Assembly (NCBI GenBank): GCA_025055435.1
Contig: JANWWN010000002.1
Span: 47,383 to 111,382 of the forward strand
Length of the DNA: 64,000 nucleotides
Direction of reading: 5' to 3'
Source: Cyclobacteriaceae bacterium
GTDB taxonomy: Bacteria > Bacteroidota > Bacteroidia > Cytophagales > Cyclobacteriaceae
Of this stretch, positions 1-7,502 are shown in pieces. The notes under the pieces are model-generated. The model did no database searches. It was not told where the DNA came from and saw only the letters and a program-made list of their open reading frames with translations. Numbering within the stretch: the first letter of the stretch is position 1; every line of letters begins with the position of its first letter. Position numbers and translations under genes: made by a program.

Positions 1-1
1 A

Positions 2-1975
2 TCAAAATTGATCCGGAGCCAAGTCTCCGCGCAACTTGCGGTATCGCTTCCGGGCTTCTGCAGCATAAATGCTTCCCGGAAAACGATTCAGAAACTCCAG
101 ATAAAGAGTCTGAGCCCGGTCGGGCTGGCCAAGTTGTATTTCGTATGTTTCCGTCTTTTTGAAAAACGCATCATCGGCCAACACATCAGTAGGGAATTCA
201 TCTATAATCTTATCCAGTCGTTCAATCACTTTGTTGTACTGACCTTTTTTGAAAAATATCTCGGCCTCCAGCCAGTACACTTCATCCAGAATAGCATAAT
301 TTGGAAAAGAAACCCACATGGAATCATTCGTCACAGTTGTACCACTAACGTATCCCATCACGCTCGCTTCCTCTGTTGCTATCTTAATTTTACCTTGCTT
401 TATTTCGTCAATTATCCGAAGGGCTTTATCTGTTTTATTTTGCTGCAACAGCAGTTCAGCTTGTGCCAGTGCCCGGAGAGCCATGCCGGATGAGTCCATG
501 GCCAGATTTTCTTTGATCCGTATGCTTAACTCCATGGCGTCATTGGCAATTTCGCGTGAAGTGGCTTCTTTCAGTACATCCAGATGTTCGGCTGCGAGTT
601 TAAAGTCGCCTTTGTAATACCACAATTTTGCATTCTTTAGTTTCGCTTCATAACCCGATTCGGTTTCTTTCATGGCTTTTTCAACCTGAGAATATAACAG
701 AGTGGATTCCCACCATTCTCCTTTTTGCAGATAGATATCCCCAAGGTCCAGTTTAGCTTGCGAAACCAACGTTTTGCTTGCCTGGCCGGCTGTTATCACT
801 TCGTTTAACAATTTAATGGCTGTAGCCTTTTCATCCAGCCATTCGTTGTACAAACGCGCCAGGTTTCTCTGTGCCTCCCATGCAGGCAGCGCCGGTTTAA
901 CATCAGCAATAAAAAACTGATAATCTTTAACTAGTTGTTTGATGGAATCAGGAGGGATCGGATAAGTTTTCCGAAGGGCTTCCTCCCGGCTCTCTATCAG
1001 GCCTCTTCTGGACTGAACATAATATGCGCCACCAGGATAGTTTTTAATTATCCAACGGAACGCCTGCCCCGCTGTTTCATAATCACCATTGTTCAGTGCG
1101 AGGCGGGCAACTTCAAAGCTTCGCTCTCCAAACGAATTGGTGCGGCGGTCGAGGGCGCGGGCCTGAATATACGCGTTAAAAAAATTTTTCTGTTGTACGT
1201 TAAGCCATATTAACAGATCGCTGTACACTTCCTTATCAGGATACAGCTGTGCATAGCCTACAAGCTTTCGTTCCAGTACTTCCATGTCGTCGGGCTCGAG
1301 TAAAACCTGCAAAACATTTTTAACATACTGCAGATTATAAGCGTCCTGTGTTACATATGTGATGTATTCATTAATCATTTCCTCCTTCTGACCTCGTATC
1401 CGGTACAACATAGCCAGCTCCATGCAAAACAACGACGGATTATTGTATGTCTTTCTCGATGCCAGCAGAGCCTGAATACTATACTCAGCAAGTGAACGAG
1501 ACATCAGCTGATCTGCAATAAGTTTTATCCGGCCTGTGTTGGCTTTATTCGCCTCAATCAGTTCTTTAATTAATCTTTCAGCGCGCAGCACATCGCCTGA
1601 ACGTAAGTAAACCCAGGCTGCATCAGTCTGGTAGAGCAGGTTATCGGGAAATTTTTTTATTACGCGATTCAGATATCGCTGTGCCTCATCATATAATCCA
1701 AGTTCGGTAAGTGCATTTAAGTAATTGTTATGTACAAGCGGAACATTCTGATCATTTTTTACCGCTTCCCGATACAACTCTAAGGCTTTCTGTTTTTCAC
1801 CTTTTATTAAATATTCATTGGCCAGTTGAATATTGCTATCTACTTGTGAAAAAAGTGGGATGGTAATAGTTAATAATAAAATTGTATTTAAAATATTATA
1901 ATTATTAAGTGTCGTGAATAAGTGGATAACTGTTTTCCACAAATTCTTTGAATGATGTGAAGAGAATTTGTTCAT
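2..1975 (-). CDS. Tetratricopeptide-repeat protein, probably exported
   Basis: 657 residues ending in TGA at the window edge, so the gene is complete. A hydrophobic stretch at about residues 28-44 ending in a PLFSQ-like cleavage site looks like a signal peptide with an unusually long N-region; no later Met gives a better start. The rest is helical TPR-type repeats: paired helices such as ANEYLIKGEKQKALELYREA near residue 50, and a last block near 565-645 with the spacing of outer-membrane-lipoprotein TPRs. TPR arrays are protein-interaction scaffolds; the partner here is unknown. The first about 120 bases of the coding region and the upstream gap are AT-rich and carry DnaA-box-like 9-mers (separate entry). 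It is transcribed away from the lipoprotein gene that ends at 2138. Confidence 0.8.
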   Translation of the reverse strand: MNKFSSHHSKNLWKTVIHLFTTLNNYNILNTILLLTITIPLFSQVDSNIQLANEYLIKGEKQKALELYREAVKNDQNVPLVHNNYLNALTELGLYDEAQRYLNRVIKKFPDNLLYQTDAAWVYLRSGDVLRAERLIKELIEANKANTGRIKLIADQLMSRSLAEYSIQALLASRKTYNNPSLFCMELAMLYRIRGQKEEMINEYITYVTQDAYNLQYVKNVLQVLLEPDDMEVLERKLVGYAQLYPDKEVYSDLLIWLNVQQKNFFNAYIQARALDRRTNSFGERSFEVARLALNNGDYETAGQAFRWIIKNYPGGAYYVQSRRGLIESREEALRKTYPIPPDSIKQLVKDYQFFIADVKPALPAWEAQRNLARLYNEWLDEKATAIKLLNEVITAGQASKTLVSQAKLDLGDIYLQKGEWWESTLLYSQVEKAMKETESGYEAKLKNAKLWYYKGDFKLAAEHLDVLKEATSREIANDAMELSIRIKENLAMDSSGMALRALAQAELLLQQNKTDKALRIIDEIKQGKIKIATEEASVMGYVSGTTVTNDSMWVSFPNYAILDEVYWLEAEIFFKKGQYNKVIERLDKIIDEFPTDVLADDAFFKKTETYEIQLGQPDRAQTLYLEFLNRFPGSIYAAEARKRYRKLRGDLAPDQF

Positions 1976-2156
1976 GTTAAGATGTTGTAGTTCAGAATTA
2001 TGCTAACTTTTCTTAACATATAAACGATTTGTGGATTGATACGTTGTGAATAACTGCTTATGAATTGGTTGTTGGTAAATGGCCTTTTAATCCACAGGAT
2101 GGTTCATTTTGACGTAAGGTTCTTGGTTTTTTGTTTTTTATTGTGAGTTATCAACA
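1860..2156. other. oriC: Candidate replication origin (DnaA-box cluster with AT-rich flank)
   Basis: Within about 240 bases there are two exact matches to the relaxed DnaA box TTWTNCACA: TTTTCCACA at 1933-1941 and TTATTCACA on the minus strand at 2045-2053. Four one- or two-mismatch relatives accompany them: 1921-1929 minus, 2030-2038 minus, 2088-2096 plus and 2148-2156 plus. Next to them is a very AT-rich stretch at about 1860-1915 that could unwind. Two parS sites lie 4.5 kb away beside mnmG. ParB sites clustering near oriC, and gidA/mnmG lying near oriC in many bacteria, are known patterns. That this is the origin is inference: the dnaA gene is not in the window, and part of the region overlaps the 5' end of the TPR gene. 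Confidence 0.35.
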
Positions 2157-3817
2157 TTATTTGGTAAAGAAATTAACAAAGGCCCCACTTCCCAGTTTGC
2201 TTTTAGAGGTATGTCCTTTTTTCCTTTCTCTTCGTAATGGTAAACAGGTTCTGGTTCAGTTAGTTGATAAAAATTGCCCCAATCCCACTTTCCGTTTCCG
2301 TTGTTATCTATTATTACCCGTAGCCGATATTCGCCTGGGTTAATATATTCAAATTTTCCTTTTTCCTCGTGTCCGCGCATAAGGGTTTTATCCTTTTGGT
2401 ATAGTTCTGTTATTGATCTTTTATCTGAATTGATCTGATACAGCAATACTGCGCGTTCGTTTTCTTTAAGTTCGTTGATGCGGAAGATTGATTCATGGGA
2501 AGAGTCTTTTTCCACTGATATAAAGGCTCCCTTTTTGAGTATTAGTTGGTTAATTGCTTTTTCCTTTGGGCCGGTCCCTAATGTTCTTCTGATGTTGGGT
2601 TTATCAAAGTTCAAGGGTTCAGGTGTTTTTAGAGTTAATTTACACTCAGTTCGTGTAAGGTTCCACAGTAAGTTTTTTTCTGTAACATGTATTTTGTTTA
2701 CTGAGTCGGTTGATATATAAATGCTGTCACTGTTAATTTTTTCTACGGGTTTTGTGAATCGGAAGTTTCCGGTTATTATCTGTAATTTGCTGTTGTATAG
2801 TATTTCGTCACCTTGTATTGAAAATTTCTCAAATATGCTGTTTTGCTTCAGGAAGCGGGCATAGATTAAAGTATCGATTATATTCTGGATGCTGTCTCTG
2901 AAGTTACACTGAATGGCGACACTGTCTTGATTGGTAAAGGTGTTGTATATCCGGATTAAGCCTGGTTCAGGCGTATCGAAGTAAATTGCTTTTGTTGAGT
3001 CGAGAGGTTTCACATGAAACTGTTCTAGTCCTTTGTTTAACCGAATAATGAACTGTTGCGCTATCGGACGCGCAGAGACGAATTTTAGAGGCCGCATGTC
3101 CAGTTTTATCAAGGATAGGTCGATGGTAAAATTTATGTTTGATAAATTCAGCGTAGAGCTACGAAACCCAAACATTTCCGTGCGGCTGTCGATAATTAAA
3201 TTTTTGTTCCTGTCCTGAAATGCATAGATGAGATAATTGCCGGGTCGTACATTGCTTATTTCGTATGATCCGTCTTTTTCGGTCAATGTGAAGTATTCCG
3301 GTTTATATTTAAAGATGTCCACGGTGTCAGAAAAAGGAAGCAAGGCTACCGTGCAGTTGGGTTCTGGCTCACCTGTCATGAGTTGTGTAATGACCCCTTT
3401 GACTTCTAATGTATCAATTACAGGGCCGGTGCTAAATGCAAGCTTTAAATTTGTTGCCACATTTCGCTCGGTTATATCCTGTATGGATTCCCGGAAGTTT
3501 ACTGTGTAGGTTGTACTGTCTTTCAATGGTTCTTTAAAGCGAACGATAACTTTGTTTTTTCTTGCTGTTACTTCGATGTTCTTTTTATTAACAGCTGGCA
3601 CAATGATTATTTGTTCTCTGGGATTGTTGAGCTGAATGAATTCATCAAACCAAAGTATAATTTCTTCTTTTTTGTAATGGGTTTGTCTATTAGTGGGTTC
3701 TGATGCAATCAGCTTAGGGCCTTCTGCATCCTTTTCCCCTCCTGTTGGAACACTTTGTTGTGCACAGGAAAGGGTGAGCATTGCCACTATCATCCATACC
3801 CGACTAAACCATTTCAT
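2138..3817 (-). CDS. Ig-like-domain lipoprotein
   Basis: 559 residues from the ATG at 3817. A TTG five codons upstream is less likely because the ATG gives a compact signal peptide. The lipobox LTLSC puts the lipidated Cys at about residue 18, followed by the sequence SVPTGGEKDAEGP, typical of Bacteroidota surface or periplasmic lipoproteins of this kind. Residues about 35-125 fit the bacterial Ig-like (Big_5/SbsA-type) domain that ends in a 'NFxxxIxDxxxNxxxxxxxxFSTG' motif. A carboxypeptidase-regulatory-like beta domain follows (the PGNYLIYAFQDRNKN region). A second RVIIDNNGNGKWD motif sits near the C-terminus. The start overlaps the 3' end of the upstream methyltransferase gene by 14 bases, so they are probably co-transcribed. 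The function is unknown; a structural or envelope role is inferred. Confidence 0.8.
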   Translation of the reverse strand: MKWFSRVWMIVAMLTLSCAQQSVPTGGEKDAEGPKLIASEPTNRQTHYKKEEIILWFDEFIQLNNPREQIIIVPAVNKKNIEVTARKNKVIVRFKEPLKDSTTYTVNFRESIQDITERNVATNLKLAFSTGPVIDTLEVKGVITQLMTGEPEPNCTVALLPFSDTVDIFKYKPEYFTLTEKDGSYEISNVRPGNYLIYAFQDRNKNLIIDSRTEMFGFRSSTLNLSNINFTIDLSLIKLDMRPLKFVSARPIAQQFIIRLNKGLEQFHVKPLDSTKAIYFDTPEPGLIRIYNTFTNQDSVAIQCNFRDSIQNIIDTLIYARFLKQNSIFEKFSIQGDEILYNSKLQIITGNFRFTKPVEKINSDSIYISTDSVNKIHVTEKNLLWNLTRTECKLTLKTPEPLNFDKPNIRRTLGTGPKEKAINQLILKKGAFISVEKDSSHESIFRINELKENERAVLLYQINSDKRSITELYQKDKTLMRGHEEKGKFEYINPGEYRLRVIIDNNGNGKWDWGNFYQLTEPEPVYHYEEKGKKDIPLKANWEVGPLLISLPNNVDNSQ

Positions 3818-4712
3818 ATTTTTTCTCTGCAATGTATAGTAAGCTGGAATACTGGCCGTTTCTTGCAGCCTTAAGGTTACTTTTTAGGCCTGTTATCAAT
3901 GCTCGTGCGTATTTTTTTGTTGAACACGGCTGACCATCGCGGTATTGTTCGCTAAGCAGGCTTACATAAAAACTGTCGAAAGTCATCGGTCGAACCTCTT
4001 TCAGGCTATAGCCAAGACGGCTCAGAAGTATTTGCATGCCTCCTCTGTTGAAGTGCCATAAATGTCGTGGAACGTCATAGGCTGCCCATAAACTTTTGTA
4101 ATGAGCGGCATCGTAACTTAAATAATTCGGAAGGGCTACCACTAATAATCCACCGGGGCGCAACAGTTGATAACAGTATGTTAGTGTTTTGTCAGGTTGG
4201 TGCAGGTGTTCCAGAACATGCCAAAATGTGATTACGGAAAAAGTCTTCTTTGCCAGTTCATCAACAGCTGAGTATATGGTGCTGTTCAATAGTTTTTCTG
4301 CCTGCTTTCTCGCAATGAGTGCTGGTTCAATACCCGCTATCTGCCATCCGGCATTTTTCATTTCATTAAGAAACAAACCTGTTCCACATCCGATATCCAG
4401 GATGCTTTTGGGTGTAGATGAGCAACGTTTTTCTATAACCTTTCTTTTTTGTTTCAACGCATATGTACGAACAGTTTTGTAGATAGCTGAAATCAGTTTG
4501 TTTTTTGATTGGTTGGTGTGCGAAATGTAATGGTCAAACTGGTAATATCGGTTTATGGAAACTTCATCGGGTTGAGGCGTTGTGGCCAGTGTTCCACATG
4601 TTTCGCAGATTTTTAATTGAAATTCTTGATTTGTTAGTGCGAAATCCCGGGTACTGAGGTAATCTGAAAAGAAAGAATTACCACAAGCCGGGCATATGAG
4701 GCTAAATTCCAT
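3804..4712 (-). CDS. Class I SAM-dependent methyltransferase with N-terminal zinc ribbon
   Basis: 302 residues from the ATG at 4712. That ATG shares one base with the mnmG stop (TGATG), which indicates translational coupling; an in-frame TTG one codon upstream is the only alternative. The N-terminus carries CPAC near residue 8 and CETC near residue 36, a four-Cys zinc ribbon. The Rossmann methyltransferase domain follows, with motif I ILDIGCGTGLFL around residues 105-116 and a post-motif HVLEHLHQPD. The layout resembles methyltransferases of sugar or secondary metabolism and the UbiG/Methyltransf_23 group. The substrate cannot be told. It lies between mnmG and an Ig-like lipoprotein gene. Confidence 0.8.
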   Translation of the reverse strand: MEFSLICPACGNSFFSDYLSTRDFALTNQEFQLKICETCGTLATTPQPDEVSINRYYQFDHYISHTNQSKNKLISAIYKTVRTYALKQKRKVIEKRCSSTPKSILDIGCGTGLFLNEMKNAGWQIAGIEPALIARKQAEKLLNSTIYSAVDELAKKTFSVITFWHVLEHLHQPDKTLTYCYQLLRPGGLLVVALPNYLSYDAAHYKSLWAAYDVPRHLWHFNRGGMQILLSRLGYSLKEVRPMTFDSFYVSLLSEQYRDGQPCSTKKYARALITGLKSNLKAARNGQYSSLLYIAEKKYEMV

Positions 4713-6580
4713 CAACGTCCGAGGTATACCGTTAAAACTGAGATATCAGCAGGACTAACACCACTTATGCGGGATGCCTGCCCGATGGTTCTGGGCCGGA
4801 TTCGCTTAAGTTTTTCCCTTCCTTCGGCAGACAGAGCTTTGACACGGTCATAATCAAAATCCGGTCGAATATTAAATTCTTCCAGGCTGTTTATTCTTTC
4901 AACCATTTTTTGTTCGCGCTCGATGTAGGCCTGATATTTAATTGCTATCTCTGCCTGTTCAATTACTTCAGCGTGATGCCTGCCTAACAGTTCTGCAATA
5001 TCAGGATGAAGTTGGGCAAGGGAATCGGATGTGATTTCCGGCCTGCGCAATAACGTTGCCAGGTTAACTTTATCGCGGATAGTGGCCGAACCGATTAGTT
5101 GAAGGCTGTTGTTAACCTGATCGGCACTTACCCGGATGCTTTCAAGTTCCTGAATGAGAGAAGTGATTTGTCCCTTTTTATCCTGAACCCGCTTCATTCT
5201 TTCTTCTGAAGCAAGTCCAAGTTTGTATCCTTTTTCAGTGAGACGTAAGTCAGCATTATCCTGCCGAAGCAGAATTCGGTATTCGGCACGGGAGGTGAAC
5301 ATGCGATACGGTTCCTGTGTGCCTTTGGTGATAAGGTCATCAATCAGAACGCCGATATAAGCTTCCGAACGCTTGAGTATGAACGGATCTTTTTCATGGG
5401 CCTTATTATGGGCATTGATACCTGCTATCAGGCCCTGACAGGCTGCTTCCTCATAGCCTGTTGTACCATTGATTTGTCCTGCAAAAAACAGGTTTTCAAT
5501 TAGTTGTGTTTCTAAAGTTGCTTTTAGCTGAGTGGGCGGGAAATAATCATATTCAATGGCATAACCCGGCCGGAACATTTTGGCCTGTTCAAAACCGGGT
5601 ATTTTGCGAAGAGCCTTGTATTGCACATCTTCCGGCAGGGAGGTTGAAAAGCCGTTAACATAAATTTCAATAGTTTTCCACCCTTCCGGTTCTACAAAAA
5701 TCTGATGTCGTTGTCTTTCGGCAAACCGGTTGATCTTGTCTTCAATTGATGGGCAATAACGCGGTCCAAGCCCCTGAATTCTCCCCGAAAACATGGGTGA
5801 TTTTTCAAATCCCTCTTTCAGGGTGTCGTGGACTTCCGGATTGGTGTAAGTTATCCAACAGCTGAGTTGTTCCTTAAGCGGTTGGGTCTCAGGGCTGAAC
5901 GAAAACTTTCCGGGATTTTCGTCCCCTTTTTGTTCCTCCATTTTTGAGTAATCCAGGGTTCTTCCATCTACCCTTGGCGGCGTACCGGTTTTCATCCTAC
6001 CTGCCTCGAATCCAAGTTTAATGAGCTGTTCTGTCAGACCGGTAGCTGCCCTTTCTCCCGCCCGTCCTCCACCAAAACTTTTTTCACCGATGTGAATTTT
6101 GCCGTTTAAAAATGTGCCATTGGTAAGTATGACTGCCTTAGAACGGATTTCTAAGCCCAAAGCAGTTCGAACGCCAACCGCTCGATTATTCTCGACTAAA
6201 ATTTCCTTCACCATTTCCTGCCACATGTCAAGGTTAGGTATGCGCTCAAGTGCCAGGCGCCACTCTTCTGAGAATCGCATACGGTCATTTTGCGTTCTGG
6301 GGCTCCACATGGCCGGGCCTTTAGATCGGTTAAGCATCCGGAATTGCACCATCGTCTTATCAGAGATAATGCCAGACAGACCACCCAATGCATCGATTTC
6401 CCTTACAATCTGCCCTTTTGCTACTCCGCCCATGGCAGGATTACAAGACATTTGGGCAATGGTAGTCATGTTCATAGTGACCAATAGAACCGAAGAACCC
6501 ATGTTTGCCGCAGATGCAGCAGCCTCGCAGCCCGCATGCCCCGCCCCTACTACTATGATATCGTATTCAGGAAACAGCAT
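4712..6580 (-). CDS. mnmG: tRNA uridine-5-carboxymethylaminomethyl(34) synthesis enzyme MnmG
   Basis: 622 residues, the usual MnmG/GidA length. The N-terminal FAD-binding motif is VVGAGHAGCEAA at about residues 10-21. The family signatures CNPAMGGVAKGQ and the PRYCPSIEDKI region are present, as is a conserved C-terminal helical domain (RPRTIGQASRISGVSPADI). With MnmE it installs the cmnm5 group at the tRNA wobble uridine, using FAD and methylenetetrahydrofolate. The upstream gap holds two parS-like palindromes, one only about 10 bases before the ATG. A perfect TAnnTTTG -7 box (TATCTTTG, minus strand 6686-6679) sits about 100 bases upstream inside the end of ybeY, so the parS sites fall within the predicted leader. 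Confidence 0.97.
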   Translation of the reverse strand: MLFPEYDIIVVGAGHAGCEAAASAANMGSSVLLVTMNMTTIAQMSCNPAMGGVAKGQIVREIDALGGLSGIISDKTMVQFRMLNRSKGPAMWSPRTQNDRMRFSEEWRLALERIPNLDMWQEMVKEILVENNRAVGVRTALGLEIRSKAVILTNGTFLNGKIHIGEKSFGGGRAGERAATGLTEQLIKLGFEAGRMKTGTPPRVDGRTLDYSKMEEQKGDENPGKFSFSPETQPLKEQLSCWITYTNPEVHDTLKEGFEKSPMFSGRIQGLGPRYCPSIEDKINRFAERQRHQIFVEPEGWKTIEIYVNGFSTSLPEDVQYKALRKIPGFEQAKMFRPGYAIEYDYFPPTQLKATLETQLIENLFFAGQINGTTGYEEAACQGLIAGINAHNKAHEKDPFILKRSEAYIGVLIDDLITKGTQEPYRMFTSRAEYRILLRQDNADLRLTEKGYKLGLASEERMKRVQDKKGQITSLIQELESIRVSADQVNNSLQLIGSATIRDKVNLATLLRRPEITSDSLAQLHPDIAELLGRHHAEVIEQAEIAIKYQAYIEREQKMVERINSLEEFNIRPDFDYDRVKALSAEGREKLKRIRPRTIGQASRISGVSPADISVLTVYLGR

Positions 6581-6589
6581 ATTTCAACT

Positions 6590-6605
6590 TGTTTCACGTG
6601 AAACA
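6590..6605. promoter_or_regulatory. parS: parS site 1 (ParB-binding centromere sequence)
   Basis: The 16-mer TGTTTCACGTGAAACA is a perfect palindrome and an exact match to the widely conserved chromosomal parS consensus TGTTNCACGTGAAACA. It lies 10 bases upstream of the mnmG start codon. ParB loads at such sites and acts with ParA and SMC in origin segregation. Confidence 0.85.
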
Positions 6606-6658
6606 CAGTTTGTCCACAATTCCACAAAGATTTTCAACAAAGAAAACTATTGGGATTT

Positions 6659-6674
6659 TGTTCCACGTGAAACT
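6659..6674. promoter_or_regulatory. parS: parS site 2 (one terminal mismatch)
   Basis: TGTTCCACGTGAAACT matches the parS consensus except for the last base. It is centred 69 bases from site 1. It overlaps the last two bases of ybeY and lies directly after the predicted mnmG -7 box. Confidence 0.75.
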
Positions 6675-7095
6675 ACCGCAAAGATAGATACATGGTCTCT
6701 TTTTTGCGCATAATAGCCTTATCGTGCGTTTTTTTATCCGTGTAACCCATAAGATGAAGCAGACCATGAACCATTACACGATGTAATTCGTCATTGAAAG
6801 TGGCTTTAAATTTTTTGGCGTTTTCTCGGATTCTTGGAATGCTAATAAATATGTCGCCCTCTAAAGGCTGGCCAGTTTCATTATACTGAAATGTGATGAT
6901 GTCGGTAAGGGAATGATGTCGTAAATAGGACTGGTTGATTTTCAACAGGTAGCGGTCGGTACAAAAAATATAATTGATGTTCCCGATTTCTTGCTTTTCG
7001 GCTGATGCAACCTTAACAAGCCATTTCCGGATTTTTATTGGGTTTTCAGGCCTGAATGAAGTTCCCTCCGAGAAATATCGAATGGTATGCTTCAT
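6673..7095 (-). CDS. ybeY: rRNA maturation RNase YbeY
   Basis: 140 residues from the ATG at 7095, which overlaps the stop of the upstream HATPase gene (TGATG coupling). The zinc motif reads HGLLHLMGYTDKKTH: the first two histidines are at residues 110 and 114. The GYDH of proteobacterial YbeY is replaced by GYTDK, and the next His is ten residues after the second, so the third ligand must be Asp or the later His. This divergence is common in Bacteroidota YbeY proteins to my recollection. YbeY is a metal-dependent endoribonuclease acting in 16S rRNA 3'-end maturation and ribosome quality control. Upstream, the LTDIITFQY segment matches the family. Confidence 0.92.
   Translation of the reverse strand: MKHTIRYFSEGTSFRPENPIKIRKWLVKVASAEKQEIGNINYIFCTDRYLLKINQSYLRHHSLTDIITFQYNETGQPLEGDIFISIPRIRENAKKFKATFNDELHRVMVHGLLHLMGYTDKKTHDKAIMRKKETMYLSLR
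6679..6686 (-). promoter_or_regulatory. Predicted -7 promoter box for mnmG
   Basis: TATCTTTG on the minus strand is a perfect match to the Bacteroidota -7 consensus TAnnTTTG. It lies inside the last codons of ybeY. No clear -33 TTG was found 17-23 bases upstream, so confidence is moderate. Confidence 0.45.
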
Positions 7096-7499
7096 CAAGA
7101 GTTCATATAGAAGGTCAATTCTACAATTCGGCCACCGTCTTTAAAGGATACTTCATCAGCCAGATGTTTCATTAGAAAAATGCCTCTTCCGCTGGGCTTC
7201 TCAATATTTTCAGGTAATGTGGGATCAGGCAGGTTCATGAAATCGAATCCGGCCCCTTCGTCCTTTACAACAAACCGGATTACACTTCTTTCCAGATGAA
7301 GGCTCAGGTGAACATTCTTTTTTTCATTCATGGAATTGCCGTGCTTAATGGCATTGTTCACAGCTTCCGTCACGGCAATCATGATGTTTCCATACAGGTC
7401 ATCATCCAGGTGAAAGCGCTCTTTAGCGTTATCGATGAAACTTTCAATGATTCGAACATTATGTGGAATAGAGGGAATCTGTATGCTGATGGTGTTCAT
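7095..7499 (-). CDS. Anti-sigma-factor-like HATPase (RsbW/SpoIIAB type)
   Basis: 134 residues forming one GHKL ATPase domain. The N-box is EAVNNAIKHGN at about residues 44-54, the G1 box DEGAGFDF at about 80-87 and the G2 box GRGIFLM at about 103-109. Family members are serine kinases that bind sigma factors and phosphorylate STAS-domain antagonists. No STAS partner or sigma factor gene is adjacent here, so the target is unknown. The gene follows the DUF4175 gene with a gap of only three bases and overlaps ybeY, so it sits inside one long operon. Confidence 0.85.
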   Translation of the reverse strand: MNTISIQIPSIPHNVRIIESFIDNAKERFHLDDDLYGNIMIAVTEAVNNAIKHGNSMNEKKNVHLSLHLERSVIRFVVKDEGAGFDFMNLPDPTLPENIEKPSGRGIFLMKHLADEVSFKDGGRIVELTFYMNS

Positions 7500-7502
7500 T
7501 TT

